Origin: Burkholderia sp. WSM2232
GTDB taxonomy: Bacteria; Pseudomonadota; Gammaproteobacteria; Burkholderiales; Burkholderiaceae
NCBI RefSeq assembly: GCF_000472545.1
Contig: NZ_AWZV01000021.1
Span: 328 to 64,327, forward strand
DNA length: 64,000 nt
Direction of reading: 5' to 3'
In this document: positions 45,343 through 54,508 of the stretch, one piece after another
Layout of the letters: the number at the start of each line of letters is the position of its first letter
How positions within the stretch are numbered: the first letter of the stretch is position 1
The notes under the pieces: model-generated
Databases searched by the model: none
Told to the model about the DNA's origin: nothing
Seen by the model: the letters and a program-made list of their open reading frames with translations, nothing else
Made by a program: the position numbers and the translations under genes

Positions 45343-46821
45343 ATGAGCGCGCCGCCTGCCGCCGACGTCGAGCGAAACACTGCCGGGATCGTCGAAACCG
45401 ACTTGCCGTCGCGGCTCGACCGCCTGCCTTGGGGACGCTTTCACACGCTGATTGTCGTCGCGCTGGGCGTGACCTGGCTGCTCGACGGACTGGAAGTGAC
45501 GCTCGCCGGTGCGGTCGCGAGCGCGTTGAAGTCGAGCCCGACGCTGCGGTTCACCAACGCGGAGGTGGGGCTCGCCGGCAGCGCCTACATTGCCGGTGCG
45601 GTGCTCGGCGCGCTCGGTTTCGGCTGGCTCACCGACCGGCTCGGCCGGCGCAAGCTCTTCTTCATCACGCTCGCGCTCTATCTGGCCGCCACCGCCGCGA
45701 CCGCCGCGTCGTGGAATCTGGCCAGCTTTCTATTGTTCCGCTTTCTGACCGGCGCGGGCATCGGCGGCGAATACACGGCGATCAACTCGACGATCCAGGA
45801 GTTCACGCCGCCTCGCGTGCGCGGCTGGATCGACCTCGCGATCAACGGCACGTTCTGGGTCGGCGCGGGGCTGGGCGCGGCGGGCTCGCTCATCCTGCTC
45901 AATCCGAATCTGCTGCCGGGCGACTGGGGCTGGCGCGCGTGCTTTTTCATTGGCGCGGTGCTCGCCTTGACCGTGCTGCCCATGCGCATCTGGGTGCCTG
46001 AAAGCCCGCGCTGGCTGCTCACTCACGGCGGCGAGCGCGACGCACGGGCAATAGTTGAAGGAATCGAAACGCGCTTTCGCAGCGAAGGCCACGTGCTATC
46101 TGCCGACGGCCTCACGCGTCTGCGTCTGCGGGCGCGCGAACACACGCCGCTGCGCGAGGTGTTCCATACGCTTTTCAATCTGCACCGGCGGCGCGCGCTG
46201 GTAGGCCTTTCGCTGATGACCGCGCAGGCGTTTTTCTACAACGCGATTTTCTTTACCTACGCGCTGGTGCTGACGGATTTTTATGGCGTGCCTGGCGAGC
46301 ACATCGGCTGGTATCTGCTGCCTTTCGCGCTCGGCAATTTTCTGGGTCCGCTCTTACTGGGCCGTCTTTTCGACGTGATCGGGCGGCGCAAGATGATCGC
46401 GTCGACTTACGGCATGTCGGCCATCCTGCTGACGGCAAGCGGCTATCTGTTCCAGCAGCACATGTTGACCGTTGTTACGCAGACGGTCGCGTGGATGGTG
46501 ATTTTCTTCTTCGCGTCAGCCGCGGCGAGTTCGGCTTACCTCACGGTGAGCGAATCGTTTCCGCTCGAAATCCGCGCGCTCGCCATCGCCGTGTTCTACG
46601 CGTTCGGCACGGCGCTGGGCGGAATCGCCGGACCCGCATTCTTCGGACGGCTGATTGACACGCATCAGCGCAGCGAGGTGTTTTCGGGCTATCTGGTCGG
46701 CTCCGCGCTGATGCTCGCGGCAGCGGTGATCGCGGCGATCTGGGGCGTGGACGCGGAGCGCAAGTCCCTGGAGCATGTGGCCGCACCGCTTTCGAGCGTG
46801 GCCGACGACGACCTGCTTTGA
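45343..46821 (+). CDS. MFS transporter
   Basis: A 492-residue transporter with about twelve spans. The loop 2-3 motif is DRLGRRKLF, with a matching second copy FDVIGRRKMIAS, and GAGIGGEYTAINSTIQE in helix 4-5. These resemble metabolite/proton symporters such as aromatic-acid or sugar carriers. The substrate is not identified. AGGAGA precedes the ATG at 45343. It ends converging on the nitroreductase gene. Confidence 0.82.
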   Translation: MSAPPAADVERNTAGIVETDLPSRLDRLPWGRFHTLIVVALGVTWLLDGLEVTLAGAVASALKSSPTLRFTNAEVGLAGSAYIAGAVLGALGFGWLTDRLGRRKLFFITLALYLAATAATAASWNLASFLLFRFLTGAGIGGEYTAINSTIQEFTPPRVRGWIDLAINGTFWVGAGLGAAGSLILLNPNLLPGDWGWRACFFIGAVLALTVLPMRIWVPESPRWLLTHGGERDARAIVEGIETRFRSEGHVLSADGLTRLRLRAREHTPLREVFHTLFNLHRRRALVGLSLMTAQAFFYNAIFFTYALVLTDFYGVPGEHIGWYLLPFALGNFLGPLLLGRLFDVIGRRKMIASTYGMSAILLTASGYLFQQHMLTVVTQTVAWMVIFFFASAAASSAYLTVSESFPLEIRALAIAVFYAFGTALGGIAGPAFFGRLIDTHQRSEVFSGYLVGSALMLAAAVIAAIWGVDAERKSLEHVAAPLSSVADDDLL

Positions 46822-46836
46822 CGCGCCCAAACAAAA

Positions 46837-46865
46837 ACGCGCGGCCGCTTCGCTGCGCCGCGCGT
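46837..46865 (-). terminator. Leftward terminator after nitroreductase
   Basis: ACGCGCGGC and GCCGCGCGT form a 9-bp stem; on the minus strand the exit is followed by TTTTTGTTT. It lies between the convergent MFS and nitroreductase genes. Confidence 0.7.
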
Positions 46866-46897
46866 CCTGCTGCCGGCATGCGCCAGCTCGAAGCCGC

Positions 46898-47491
46898 TTA
46901 CAACGCCTTCTTCCAGCCCCCGCCGTATGCAATTTCCGCCAGCGGCAGACGCTGGCGCGCCGACTTCTCGCGCTCGCGCAGAACCGGGTCGAGCTTGTCG
47001 ACGTCGCCGTAATGACCGAGCGAAATCATTGCGATGGGTTCGACGTCGTTCGGCAGGTCGAAAGCCGTGCGCAACGCGTTCTGGTCGAAACCGCTCATCT
47101 GATGCGCGGCGAGGCCGAGTGCATGCGCCTGCAACACCAGCGCCATCGCGGCGGCGCCGGCGTCGTATTGCGCACAGCGGTTCACTTCGCCCTTGGCCGT
47201 GCGCGTTTGGGTAGTCACGGCGATCAGCACGGGCGCGGGCGCATTCCAGCCCTGGTTGAACGGCACGAGGGTAGCGAACGCCTGCTTGAATGCGACTTCA
47301 TCGACGCTGCGGTCAAACACGATAAAGCGCCACGGCTGTGCGTTATACGACGACGGCGCCCAGCGTGCCGCCTCCAGCACGGCGTGCAGATTCTCGCGGC
47401 TAACCGGCTCGCTCGAATAGGCGCGCGGGCTCCAGCGGCCGGCAATCAGATCGTGAATGGCAACTTCGGTTGGGGCAGGTTTCTGGGTCAT
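46898..47491 (-). CDS. Nitroreductase-family oxidoreductase
   Basis: A 197-residue FMN-binding protein. The RWSPRAYSSEPV segment (FMN-contact arginines), the ARWAPSSYNAQPWRFI block, and GLAAHQMSGFD are family hallmarks. It should reduce nitro compounds or quinones with NAD(P)H. The start follows GAGAAG. The upstream MFS gene is on the same strand but a strong hairpin separates them. Confidence 0.86.
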   Translation of the reverse strand: MTQKPAPTEVAIHDLIAGRWSPRAYSSEPVSRENLHAVLEAARWAPSSYNAQPWRFIVFDRSVDEVAFKQAFATLVPFNQGWNAPAPVLIAVTTQTRTAKGEVNRCAQYDAGAAAMALVLQAHALGLAAHQMSGFDQNALRTAFDLPNDVEPIAMISLGHYGDVDKLDPVLREREKSARQRLPLAEIAYGGGWKKAL

Positions 47492-47604
47492 GCTCTTCTC
47501 TCGGTGGAAATTCGTGATCGCGGGCGACTGCCCGGGGTCACATAGCATACCCAAGGTTCGGCGTGCCTGCTGTGCGAAGCCCGCGGTTCATTTGTGCGTA
47601 GTGT

Positions 47605-47639
47605 GGAAAGACGCGAGCGCTATTGCTGCGCGTCTTTCC
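47605..47639 (-). terminator. Hairpin after leftward MFS gene
   Basis: GGAAAGACGCG and CGCGTCTTTCC form a perfect 11-bp stem, extended inside by AGC/GCT. It follows the MFS stop by about ten bases on the minus strand. There is no strong T-tail. Confidence 0.65.
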
Positions 47640-47649
47640 CGGCCTCGCG

Positions 47650-48933
47650 CTAGATGGCTTGCGGCTCCGGCACCTTGGCGGGCCGGTTGATCCGCAGAAC
47701 GATCACCGCCGCAACGAGGCACAGGCCGCCAGAAATCATCGACGCCACCGTGTAGGTGCCGAGGCTCGCGCGCAGCATGCCCGCGCCAAGCGCCGCGAAC
47801 GCGGCACCCAGTTGGTGCCCGGCCACCACCCAGCCGAACACGACCGGCGCGGACTCCTTGCCGTAGACGTCCGTGGCAAGACGCACGGTCGGCGGCACCG
47901 TGGCGATCCAGTCGAGCCCATAGAACACGGCGAACAGCGGCAGCCCGAAGAAGTCGATGCCGAACGCGTGCGGCAGATACATCAGCGACAGGCCGCGCAA
48001 TCCGTAATACCAGAACAGCAGCACGCGGCTGTTGAAGCGGTCCGACAGCCAGCCGGAGAGCGTCGTGCCGAACAGATCGAAGATACCCATCGCCGCGAGC
48101 AGCGACGCGCCCTGCACTTCCGTCATGCCGTAGTCGCCGCACATCGCTATCAGATGGGTGCCCACGTAACCGTTCGTGCTCGCGCCGCAGATAAAGAAGC
48201 TGAAGAACAGCAGCCAGAAATCGCGCGTCTTGCTCGCCATGGCGAGCGTACCGAATGCAATGGCAAGTGGATTCTGCTTCGTGGCGGTGGGCGCCAGGGG
48301 CGCGTCGTGCGCTTCGCCGTACGGACGCAGTTGCACGTCCGCCGGGCGCTCGGGCAGCAGGAACGCCACCAGCGGCAGGACGACCGCAGCGGCCGCCGCA
48401 ACCACCCATACCACCTGACGCCAGCCGTAATGCTCGGCGATGGCCGCGAGCATTGGCAGAAACACCAGCTGGCCGGTCGCCGAACTCGCCGTGAGAATGC
48501 CCATGACGAGCCCGCGATGCGTGGTGAACCAGCGCGTTACCACGGTCGCCGACAAGGACAGCGCCGCGACGCCCGTTGCGCCGCCAACCATCACGCCCCA
48601 GACGAGGATCATCTGCCAAGGCTGCGTCATCAGCGACGACAGCGCGACGCCCGCCGCCATGGTGCCCAACGCGACGAGCAACGTCGGCCGCACGCCGAAA
48701 CGCTGCATGGCCGCCGCCGCGAACGGCCCCATCAGACCGTAAAGGGCGATGTTCACCGAGATTGCGAGAGAAATGGTCGCCCGGCTCCAGCCGAACTGGT
48801 GCTCGAGCGGCACCATCATCACACTCGGCGTGGCGCGCGTGCCGGCCGCCGCAAGCAACACCAGAAACACGACGGCGACCGTCAACCAGCCGTAGTGAAA
48901 GCGCCTGCCTATCAATTTTGCTGCCCAGTTCAT
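47650..48933 (-). CDS. MFS transporter (MCT/oxalate-formate antiporter-like)
   Basis: A 427-residue transporter with about twelve spans. GSxATPSVMMVPLEHQFGWSRATIS-type N-terminus, the LYGLMGPFAAAAM helix, and GWLSDRFNSRVLLFWYY are typical of monocarboxylate-type carriers. The substrate is unknown. A divergently transcribed TetR regulator 162 bases away, with palindromic operators between, probably controls it. Confidence 0.82.
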   Translation of the reverse strand: MNWAAKLIGRRFHYGWLTVAVVFLVLLAAAGTRATPSVMMVPLEHQFGWSRATISLAISVNIALYGLMGPFAAAAMQRFGVRPTLLVALGTMAAGVALSSLMTQPWQMILVWGVMVGGATGVAALSLSATVVTRWFTTHRGLVMGILTASSATGQLVFLPMLAAIAEHYGWRQVVWVVAAAAAVVLPLVAFLLPERPADVQLRPYGEAHDAPLAPTATKQNPLAIAFGTLAMASKTRDFWLLFFSFFICGASTNGYVGTHLIAMCGDYGMTEVQGASLLAAMGIFDLFGTTLSGWLSDRFNSRVLLFWYYGLRGLSLMYLPHAFGIDFFGLPLFAVFYGLDWIATVPPTVRLATDVYGKESAPVVFGWVVAGHQLGAAFAALGAGMLRASLGTYTVASMISGGLCLVAAVIVLRINRPAKVPEPQAI

Positions 48934-48978
48934 CGGCTCTCCTCTTGTTGGATGCGAGCACCCGTGCCGTTCATACTA

Positions 48979-49051
48979 TTACCGTTTCCGTAAAGGACTT
49001 GTGACAGATCAGTCACAATGAGTGTTGCGATGCTAGTTACCGATCGGTAAC
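48979..49051. promoter_or_regulatory. Operator cluster between MFS and TetR genes
   Basis: Three palindromes lie in the divergent region: TTACCGTTTCCGTAA (48979-48993, imperfect), TTGTGACAGATCAGTCACAA (48999-49018; 7-bp arms), and GTTACCGATCGGTAAC (49036-49051, perfect 16 bp). The first and third share TTACCG, suggesting one recognition sequence, most likely the adjacent TetR protein. The second differs and may belong to another factor. Confidence 0.7.
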
Positions 49052-49095
49052 ATGTCAAGACGTCGATCAGATTCGATGGAAATCAGGGGTTGTTA

Positions 49096-49767
49096 ATGTC
49101 TGAAAGCGAAACGTCCAGGCGCGCCGGCTCGCGGGCTGCGTCAAGGTCCGCACCGGCCAGCCGGCGCGCGCGCGGCGCGCATACATCCGGGCCGGAAGCG
49201 CAGCAGCATCTGCTGCGCGCCGCGGCCGAGCTGTTCTACCGCGAAGGGGTGCGCGCGGTCGGCGTGGATGCGGTGGTCGAGCGCGCCGGCGTCAATAAAA
49301 TGAGCCTGTACCGCCAGTTTTCGTCGAAAGACGATCTGGTCATGGCGTATCTGGAGCACAAGGACGCGCAGTTTTTTGGCTACGTCGAGAAAAGTTTCGC
49401 CAAACATCCCGCCGACCCGAAGCGTCAACTGCAGCAATATTTCGACGACCTGGCCGCGCGGGCATCGCTGGAAGGCTACCGGGGCTGTCCCTTTGTGAAT
49501 GTCGCGGTGGAGTTCGCCGACACCGAACACGCCGCCCGGCAATTCGTGTTTCGCAACAAGGAGCGGCTGCTGGCCCGTCTGACAGAACTCGCGACGGCAG
49601 CCGCTGCCGACGATCCCGAGATGCTTGCCAATTCGCTGGCGCTGTTGATAGAGGGCGTGTACGCGGCGAGTCAGACTTACCGCGCCGGTTCAGGGCCCGT
49701 GCTCGCCGCGCCGAAGGTGGCTGCCCAACTGATCGCGGCCGCGTGTGGGGGGAAGGTGGAGCGTTAG
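49096..49767 (+). CDS. TetR-family transcriptional regulator
   Basis: A 223-residue TetR protein. A Ser/Arg-rich 35-residue N-terminal tail precedes the helix-turn-helix (about 40-85), with the recognition-helix segment VNKMSLYRQFSSKDDLV. A ligand domain fills the rest. The ATG at 49096 follows a weak AGGGG site; the earlier TTG at 49090 is less likely. It probably represses the divergent MFS gene through the palindromes next to it. Confidence 0.88.
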   Translation: MSESETSRRAGSRAASRSAPASRRARGAHTSGPEAQQHLLRAAAELFYREGVRAVGVDAVVERAGVNKMSLYRQFSSKDDLVMAYLEHKDAQFFGYVEKSFAKHPADPKRQLQQYFDDLAARASLEGYRGCPFVNVAVEFADTEHAARQFVFRNKERLLARLTELATAAAADDPEMLANSLALLIEGVYAASQTYRAGSGPVLAAPKVAAQLIAAACGGKVER

Positions 49768-49932
49768 TGTTTTTCGGCTTGGCCGCGGCTTTGTCGGCTT
49801 TGTCGGCGTGCCGGTTTTTTCGGCGTGCCGGCTTTTTCGGCGCGCCGGCGCGAGTGCAGCCGGCCGTTCCGCCGCAGCCGGCACTCCCGCACCCGCTGTT
49901 ACAATGACGATTTGCCTGTCGCGCCGCCTGCC

Positions 49933-50487
49933 ATGCCGTTGTCCGCCCAATTGCACGATGCTGTCGTTGCCGCCACCCGTCACTGGCTGACTGAAGCCGT
50001 GATCGGGCTCAATCTGTGTCCGTTCGCGAAAGCCGTCCACGTGAAGGGGCAAATTCGCTACGCGGTTAGCGAAGCGACTGATCTGGAAGGCGTGCTCGCC
50101 GATCTTGAAACGGAGCTGAACGCCTTGGTCGCCGCGGACCCGGCCGCCGTGGACACGACGCTGCTAATCCTGCCGCAAGCGCTGCCTGATTTTCTCGACT
50201 ATAACGACGCGCTCTTTTTCGCGGAGCGAATGCTGAAACAGCTTCGCCTGGAAGGCATTATTCAGATTGCGAGCTTTCACCCGTCGTATCAGTTCGAAGG
50301 CACAGAACCCGACGACATCGAAAATTACACGAATCGCGCGCCGTATCCGATATTGCATTTACTCAGGGAAGACAGCATTGAACGCGCGGTTCAGGCTTTT
50401 CCCGACGCCGAGGCGATTTATGAGCGCAATCAGGAAACGCTGCGCAAAATCGGCCTTGCCGGCTGGAACAAACTAATGAAGGGCTAG
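49933..50487 (+). CDS. DUF1415 family protein
   Basis: A 184-residue cytoplasmic protein of the DUF1415 family. Conserved blocks are VIGLNLCPFAKAV, TTLLILPQALPDFLDYN and IASFHPSYQFEGTEPDD, with several acidic and cysteine positions. No activity is known. The ATG gives the usual family N-terminus. Confidence 0.78.
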   Translation: MPLSAQLHDAVVAATRHWLTEAVIGLNLCPFAKAVHVKGQIRYAVSEATDLEGVLADLETELNALVAADPAAVDTTLLILPQALPDFLDYNDALFFAERMLKQLRLEGIIQIASFHPSYQFEGTEPDDIENYTNRAPYPILHLLREDSIERAVQAFPDAEAIYERNQETLRKIGLAGWNKLMKG

Positions 50488-50505
50488 TTCACGCAATTCC
50501 TACCA

Positions 50506-51348
50506 TTACGCGGAAACGAAAAACCGCTCTTTCAGTTCCTCGATACCCAGTGTGTGCATCACTTCGTTGAGCCGCTCAGCAGGGCGCCTGCGCGGCAAGT
50601 CCTTGAACTGCGCGATGATGAGCTCGTTTTTCATCGAATGCTCCCAGCCGACGAGCTCCGTTACGCTCACCTGATAACCGTGCGCTTCCAATTGCAGACA
50701 GCGCAGCACATTCGTGATCTGGCTGCCGAATTCGCGCGTGTGCAACGGATGCCGCCAGATTTCCGTCAACGCATTACTCAGCGATTTACTTTTGTTTTGA
50801 CGTAAAACGCCCGCCACTTCCGCCTGGCAACATGGCACGACCACAATGTATTTCGCCTTCTTCTCAAGAGCGAAGCGGATGGCGTCGTCGGTGGCGGTGT
50901 TGCACGCGTGCAGCGCGGTAACAATATCAATCTGCGCGGGCAGGCGCTCCGACGTAATCGAATCCGCTACCGAGAGATTCAGAAACGACATTCCCTTGAA
51001 GCCAAGCCGCGCCGCCAGCTCCTGCGAGCGGGCCACCAGTTCTTCGCGTGTTTCAATGCCGTAAATGTGCGACGCCCCACCCGCGGCATCCTGAAACTCC
51101 TTGAAGAACAGGTCGTACAGGATAAAACCTAGATATGACTTGCCCGCGCCGTGGTCGACGAGGGTCACCGCGCCCTTCTCGTCCTTCAGGTCCTTGAGCA
51201 GGGGCTCGATGAACTGGAACAGATGGTAGACCTGCTTCAGCTTGCGGCGGCTATCCTGGTTCATCTTGCCGTCGCGTGTCAGGATGTGCAGTTCCTTGAG
51301 CAACTCGATGGACTGGTTCGGACGGATTTCGTGAGTTTTGCTGGACAT
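50506..51348 (-). CDS. Methyltransferase-domain protein (Methyltransf_32-like)
   Basis: A 280-residue protein with a Rossmann SAM-binding core: TLVDHGAGKSYLGFILYD as motif I, IYGIETREELV after it, and the ALHACNTATDDAI segment. The VPCCQAE block resembles the RNA methyltransferase/GSTCD-like group called Methyltransf_32. The substrate is unknown. It faces DUF1415 convergently with only 18 bases between stops. Confidence 0.68.
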   Translation of the reverse strand: MSSKTHEIRPNQSIELLKELHILTRDGKMNQDSRRKLKQVYHLFQFIEPLLKDLKDEKGAVTLVDHGAGKSYLGFILYDLFFKEFQDAAGGASHIYGIETREELVARSQELAARLGFKGMSFLNLSVADSITSERLPAQIDIVTALHACNTATDDAIRFALEKKAKYIVVVPCCQAEVAGVLRQNKSKSLSNALTEIWRHPLHTREFGSQITNVLRCLQLEAHGYQVSVTELVGWEHSMKNELIIAQFKDLPRRRPAERLNEVMHTLGIEELKERFFVSA

Positions 51349-51730
51349 CGTGGGGAGCCGTCGGCATTTGCAGCGCGAACGTGCGTCAGGTGACGGATAA
51401 AAACAAAAGTTGCTGCCAGTTTACCCAAACGGCGGCCCGCTCACCGAAGAGACCGCGAAAACCGGCAAGAAGCGGCGTATTCCTGGAACACTTCCTGCTG
51501 TTTCCAGGCACGACGAGGAGCTCGGCGCGCGCGAGAGAACCGTTTCGCGCCGCCAGGGTCCCAAGAGCGTAGACAGGGTGCCCATAACAACAGGCTGTCG
51601 GCCGTGCTCGACACGCACGGCCCCGATGCATGTGGGGAGGACGGCTCCGTAACACGAGCCGAACGTTACGTAACCGGCAGCGCGCCGCGATTTCTACTGG
51701 ATGCGCGCCCGGACAATAGAAGAGGCAGCA
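51349..51730. other. 382-bp gap before a small gene
   Basis: Contains TTCCTGGAACACTTCCTG-like short repeats and GTTACGTAAC (about 51665), a 10-bp palindrome. No ORF with family similarity, tRNA or clear promoter is seen. Confidence 0.4.
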
Positions 51731-52051
51731 ATGGATACGGTACCCAACGGAAACGTCGAACAGAAGTTCCAGGAAATGATGGCCAAGCTCACCGCCATGC
51801 CCGCCTGGACCGAAAAGCAGCAACTGGAACTGGAGATGGCCCGCGACATCTCCACGGAAATGCTTCGTCTTGCCGAGGTCATGCGCGACGGCAGCGTCGA
51901 CATGGAAACCTGCCTGACGCTGCTCAAATACGCCAAGGTGCTGGACTTCGTGATGACCACGCTGGCCTCGCGGCGCGACATCAAACCACAAACGCTGCGC
52001 GTCATCTTCAAGCTCGCCGGCCTGAAGGTCGACGAAGCGTATCCAACCTGA
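51731..52051 (+). CDS. Conserved small helical protein of unknown function
   Basis: A 106-residue, mostly helical, soluble protein. Charged segments such as EKQQLELEMARDISTEM and ETCLTLLKYAKVLDFVM suggest a coiled-coil or DNA/RNA-associated helical bundle. No family is recognised. The ATG at 51731 is preferred over the earlier in-frame start at 51701. Confidence 0.55.
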   Translation: MDTVPNGNVEQKFQEMMAKLTAMPAWTEKQQLELEMARDISTEMLRLAEVMRDGSVDMETCLTLLKYAKVLDFVMTTLASRRDIKPQTLRVIFKLAGLKVDEAYPT

Positions 52052-52218
52052 GACTGCGGGCCACGCGGCCAGACGTCCACCTCACGCCGCCACGCGCGCG
52101 AGCGGTCAAGCGCCGCTCGTCGTCCTCGCGAGTCCGCGCGGTGGCTTTTGTCCCGGCGTACCGCTGTCTGGAGCCGGAGCTTGGCTCGCAGACTCGCGTT
52201 CAGGGCTGGAATCCCGAC

Positions 52219-52428
52219 TCACATGCGCGGCGCTTCCACCGGCGGGGTGCCTTCGTGAAAGAGCGTGCGCAATTGCGAGCGCAATTCCGGCGAATCCTCA
52301 TGTTTGTGCACACTTACCGCATGCTGAACGGCTGCGTCGAGCAGTTCGTCCTCGCTGTCGGCAGATAGCGCGACCGTGCAGTTCATCTCGCTCGGGAACT
52401 CGCGGCAGTCAATGTAATGGCGGGTCAT
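52219..52428 (-). CDS. DUF1059 protein
   Basis: A 69-residue protein matching DUF1059: YIDCREFPSEMNCTVALSA with the two cysteines, then a helical ELLDAAVQHAVSVHKH segment. The His/Cys pattern suggests metal binding. Function unknown. Confidence 0.72.
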   Translation of the reverse strand: MTRHYIDCREFPSEMNCTVALSADSEDELLDAAVQHAVSVHKHEDSPELRSQLRTLFHEGTPPVEAPRM

Positions 52429-52832
52429 GGCAGTCTCCTTGATCGTATGCGGGGCCGTCCTCGCGCGACATCATGCGCGAGCCTGTGGCTCGTCCGCCGT
52501 GCCAGCGCACGCGGTACAACAAAGAGTTGGCAAGTCGGATCGAGGCGGGGACGACGCGAGATGCGCCCGATGGACGGTGTGCAAAAATTATAGTTCGCCA
52601 TGCTGACTAACCCAGCGGCAAGCCGCTACCGCCGCGCGGCTGAAGGCGCCGAAACTTGGGGTTCTTGCGTCGGCGGCGGCGCACGGCGGTTTGCTCCGCG
52701 CTTCGTGCGGTGTGAAAATAGCGGCGCTTCGCAGCGCCGGCTCCGCTCCGTTCAGCCCTTGTCCGCGTTCCGCGCCGGTTGGCCGCCAGTCGCGGCGGCG
52801 CGCCCCGCCTTTTCGCTCATCCACAGGCCCGC
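52429..52832. other. 404-bp gap before the flavoprotein gene
   Basis: No gene is supported. The middle (about 52640-52800) is GCC/CGG-rich with short self-similar stretches. The promoter for the DUF1059 gene is expected at its left end but no good boxes are visible. Confidence 0.4.
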
Positions 52833-54125
52833 ATGTCATCTTCGTTTGATTCCGCCCGCGTCGCCGTCATCGGCGGCGGACCCGCCGGCCTGATGGCCGC
52901 CGAGGCGCTTTGTCTGCAAGGCGTGCAGGTCGACGTCTACGACGCCATGCCTTCCGTCGGCCGCAAATTCCTGATGGCGGGCAAGGGCGGCATGAACATC
53001 ACGCATTCCGAGCCGCTCGAGCCGTTTCTCGACCGTTACGGTTCGCGTCGCGAAGCGCTGGCGCCGCTTGTCGAAGCATTTGGGCCGGACGCGTTGCGCG
53101 CCTGGTTGCGCGGGCTCGGTGTGGAAACCTTTGTCGGCAGTTCCGGACGCGTGTTTCCAACCGACATGAAGGCCGCGCCCATGCTGCGCGCATGGCTGCA
53201 TCGGCTGAGGGAAGGCGGAGTGCGCTTTCATATGCGGCACAAGTGGCACGGCTGGAGCAGCGCGGGGCAGGACAAAGCGGCCGGCGCATCCACTCGCGGC
53301 GCGCAGTTCCTGCGTTTCGCGACACCGGATGGCGAACGGCTCGTCGCTGGCGACGCCGTCGTGCTCGCACTCGGCGGCGCAAGCTGGCCGCGGCTCGGTT
53401 CCGACGCGAGTTGGGTGCCGCTGATCGCCTCGCGTGGCGTGCCGGTTTGTCCGCTGCAACCGGCGAACTGCGGCTTCGATGCAGAGTGGAGCCCCTATCT
53501 GCGCGAGCGTTTTGCGGGCGAACCGGTGAAGTCTGTCGCCATTTCACTGACCGGCGTAGACGGAAAAGTCCACAATCGACAAGGTGAAATAATTCTGACC
53601 GAAACGGGTCTTGAAGGCAGTCTGATCTATGCACTTTCGGCGCCGATTCGCGAGCGGATTCTCGCTGACGGCGAGCTCACCATTTCGCTAGACCTGGCGC
53701 CAGGCCTGGCGCTGGAGCGGGTGGTCGCGGAAGTTGCCAGACCGCGCGGCTCGCGTTCGATATCGAGTCACCTGCATGGAAGGGTCGGCATTAGCGGTGT
53801 GAAATTGGCACTTCTGCACGAAGTCCTGCCGAAAGATGTTTTCGCCGATTCGGCGCGTCTTGCGCACGCGATCAAGGCGCTGCCGGTACGGCTGTTACGC
53901 GCCCGGCCGATTGCCGAAGCGATCAGCAGTGCTGGCGGCATTCCTTTCGAGGCGCTGAATCCGCACCTCATGATCGAGCGTTTGCCGGGCGTTTTCTGCG
54001 CCGGGGAGATGCTGGACTGGGAAGCGCCCACGGGCGGCTATCTGTTGACGGCCTGCTTCGCCAGTGGTCTGGCGGCAGGCCGCGGTGCGGCGGCGTTCGC
54101 CAGGGCGGGCGGGGCAACGCTGTGA
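52833..54125 (+). CDS. HI0933/YhiN-family FAD-dependent oxidoreductase
   Basis: A 430-residue flavoprotein. Dinucleotide-binding VIGGGPAGLMAAEAL is near residue 10, GRKFLMAGKGGMNITHSEP follows, and the C-terminal GVFCAGEMLDWEAPTGGYLLTACFASGLAAG is the family signature. The group is annotated as BaiN or aminoacetone oxidase-like, with the true substrate unclear. A 22-bp piece of the coding region (53568-53589) recurs upstream of the next gene. Confidence 0.82.
   Translation: MSSSFDSARVAVIGGGPAGLMAAEALCLQGVQVDVYDAMPSVGRKFLMAGKGGMNITHSEPLEPFLDRYGSRREALAPLVEAFGPDALRAWLRGLGVETFVGSSGRVFPTDMKAAPMLRAWLHRLREGGVRFHMRHKWHGWSSAGQDKAAGASTRGAQFLRFATPDGERLVAGDAVVLALGGASWPRLGSDASWVPLIASRGVPVCPLQPANCGFDAEWSPYLRERFAGEPVKSVAISLTGVDGKVHNRQGEIILTETGLEGSLIYALSAPIRERILADGELTISLDLAPGLALERVVAEVARPRGSRSISSHLHGRVGISGVKLALLHEVLPKDVFADSARLAHAIKALPVRLLRARPIAEAISSAGGIPFEALNPHLMIERLPGVFCAGEMLDWEAPTGGYLLTACFASGLAAGRGAAAFARAGGATL
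53568..53589 (+). repeat. 22-bp repeat, copy A (inside flavoprotein gene)
   Basis: Identical over 22 bases to 55715-55736. It starts GTCCACAATCGAC and encodes part of the KVHNRQGE stretch here. The shared core is too long for chance in 64 kb, though it lies in coding DNA. Confidence 0.75.
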
Positions 54126-54508
54126 TGGGGCGCGCGGGCAGTTCGGTGCGGCGTGGCCTCATGCGACGCGACGCGAGGTAGCCTGACGCAGTGCCCCTGG
54201 CGCGGTGCGGGATGGCGGACGAAGCGCGACCCTGCACGGCGCGGCCTAACGCGGCGCGACCCGGCTCATCCCCTCACGCGGCGTCGCGTCGCGTGGCGCG
54301 GAATGGCTGACGCAGCGCGGCACTGCACGGCGCGGCCTAACGCGACGCGACATACGCTGACGCCGCACGACGTAGCCTGCCGCAGCGCCGGCACCGCGGC
54401 ATGGCTGTGTGCGAACCGCTCACAACCCCTTCAACGCCGCCCTGGCACCACCCGCTCCCCTCCTTCACCGACTACCGCTTCGCAGTTCCCGCCGCCTTTC
54501 AACCCGGA
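54126..54508. other. 383-bp gap with duplicated GC-rich block
   Basis: A 54-bp block at 54207-54260 recurs at 54298-54351 with about six mismatches, and a further degenerate GACGC-rich stretch follows. No gene is supported. Confidence 0.6.
54207..54351. repeat. Direct 54-bp duplication
   Basis: Copies at 54207-54260 and 54298-54351 share the exact middle CTGCACGGCGCGGCCTAACG. The 91-base step suggests an unequal duplication. Confidence 0.7.

Noticed and set aside
47623..48993. A 456-residue plus-strand frame opposite the MFS gene
   Set aside because: It is charged and repetitive, while the minus strand encodes a clean membrane protein.
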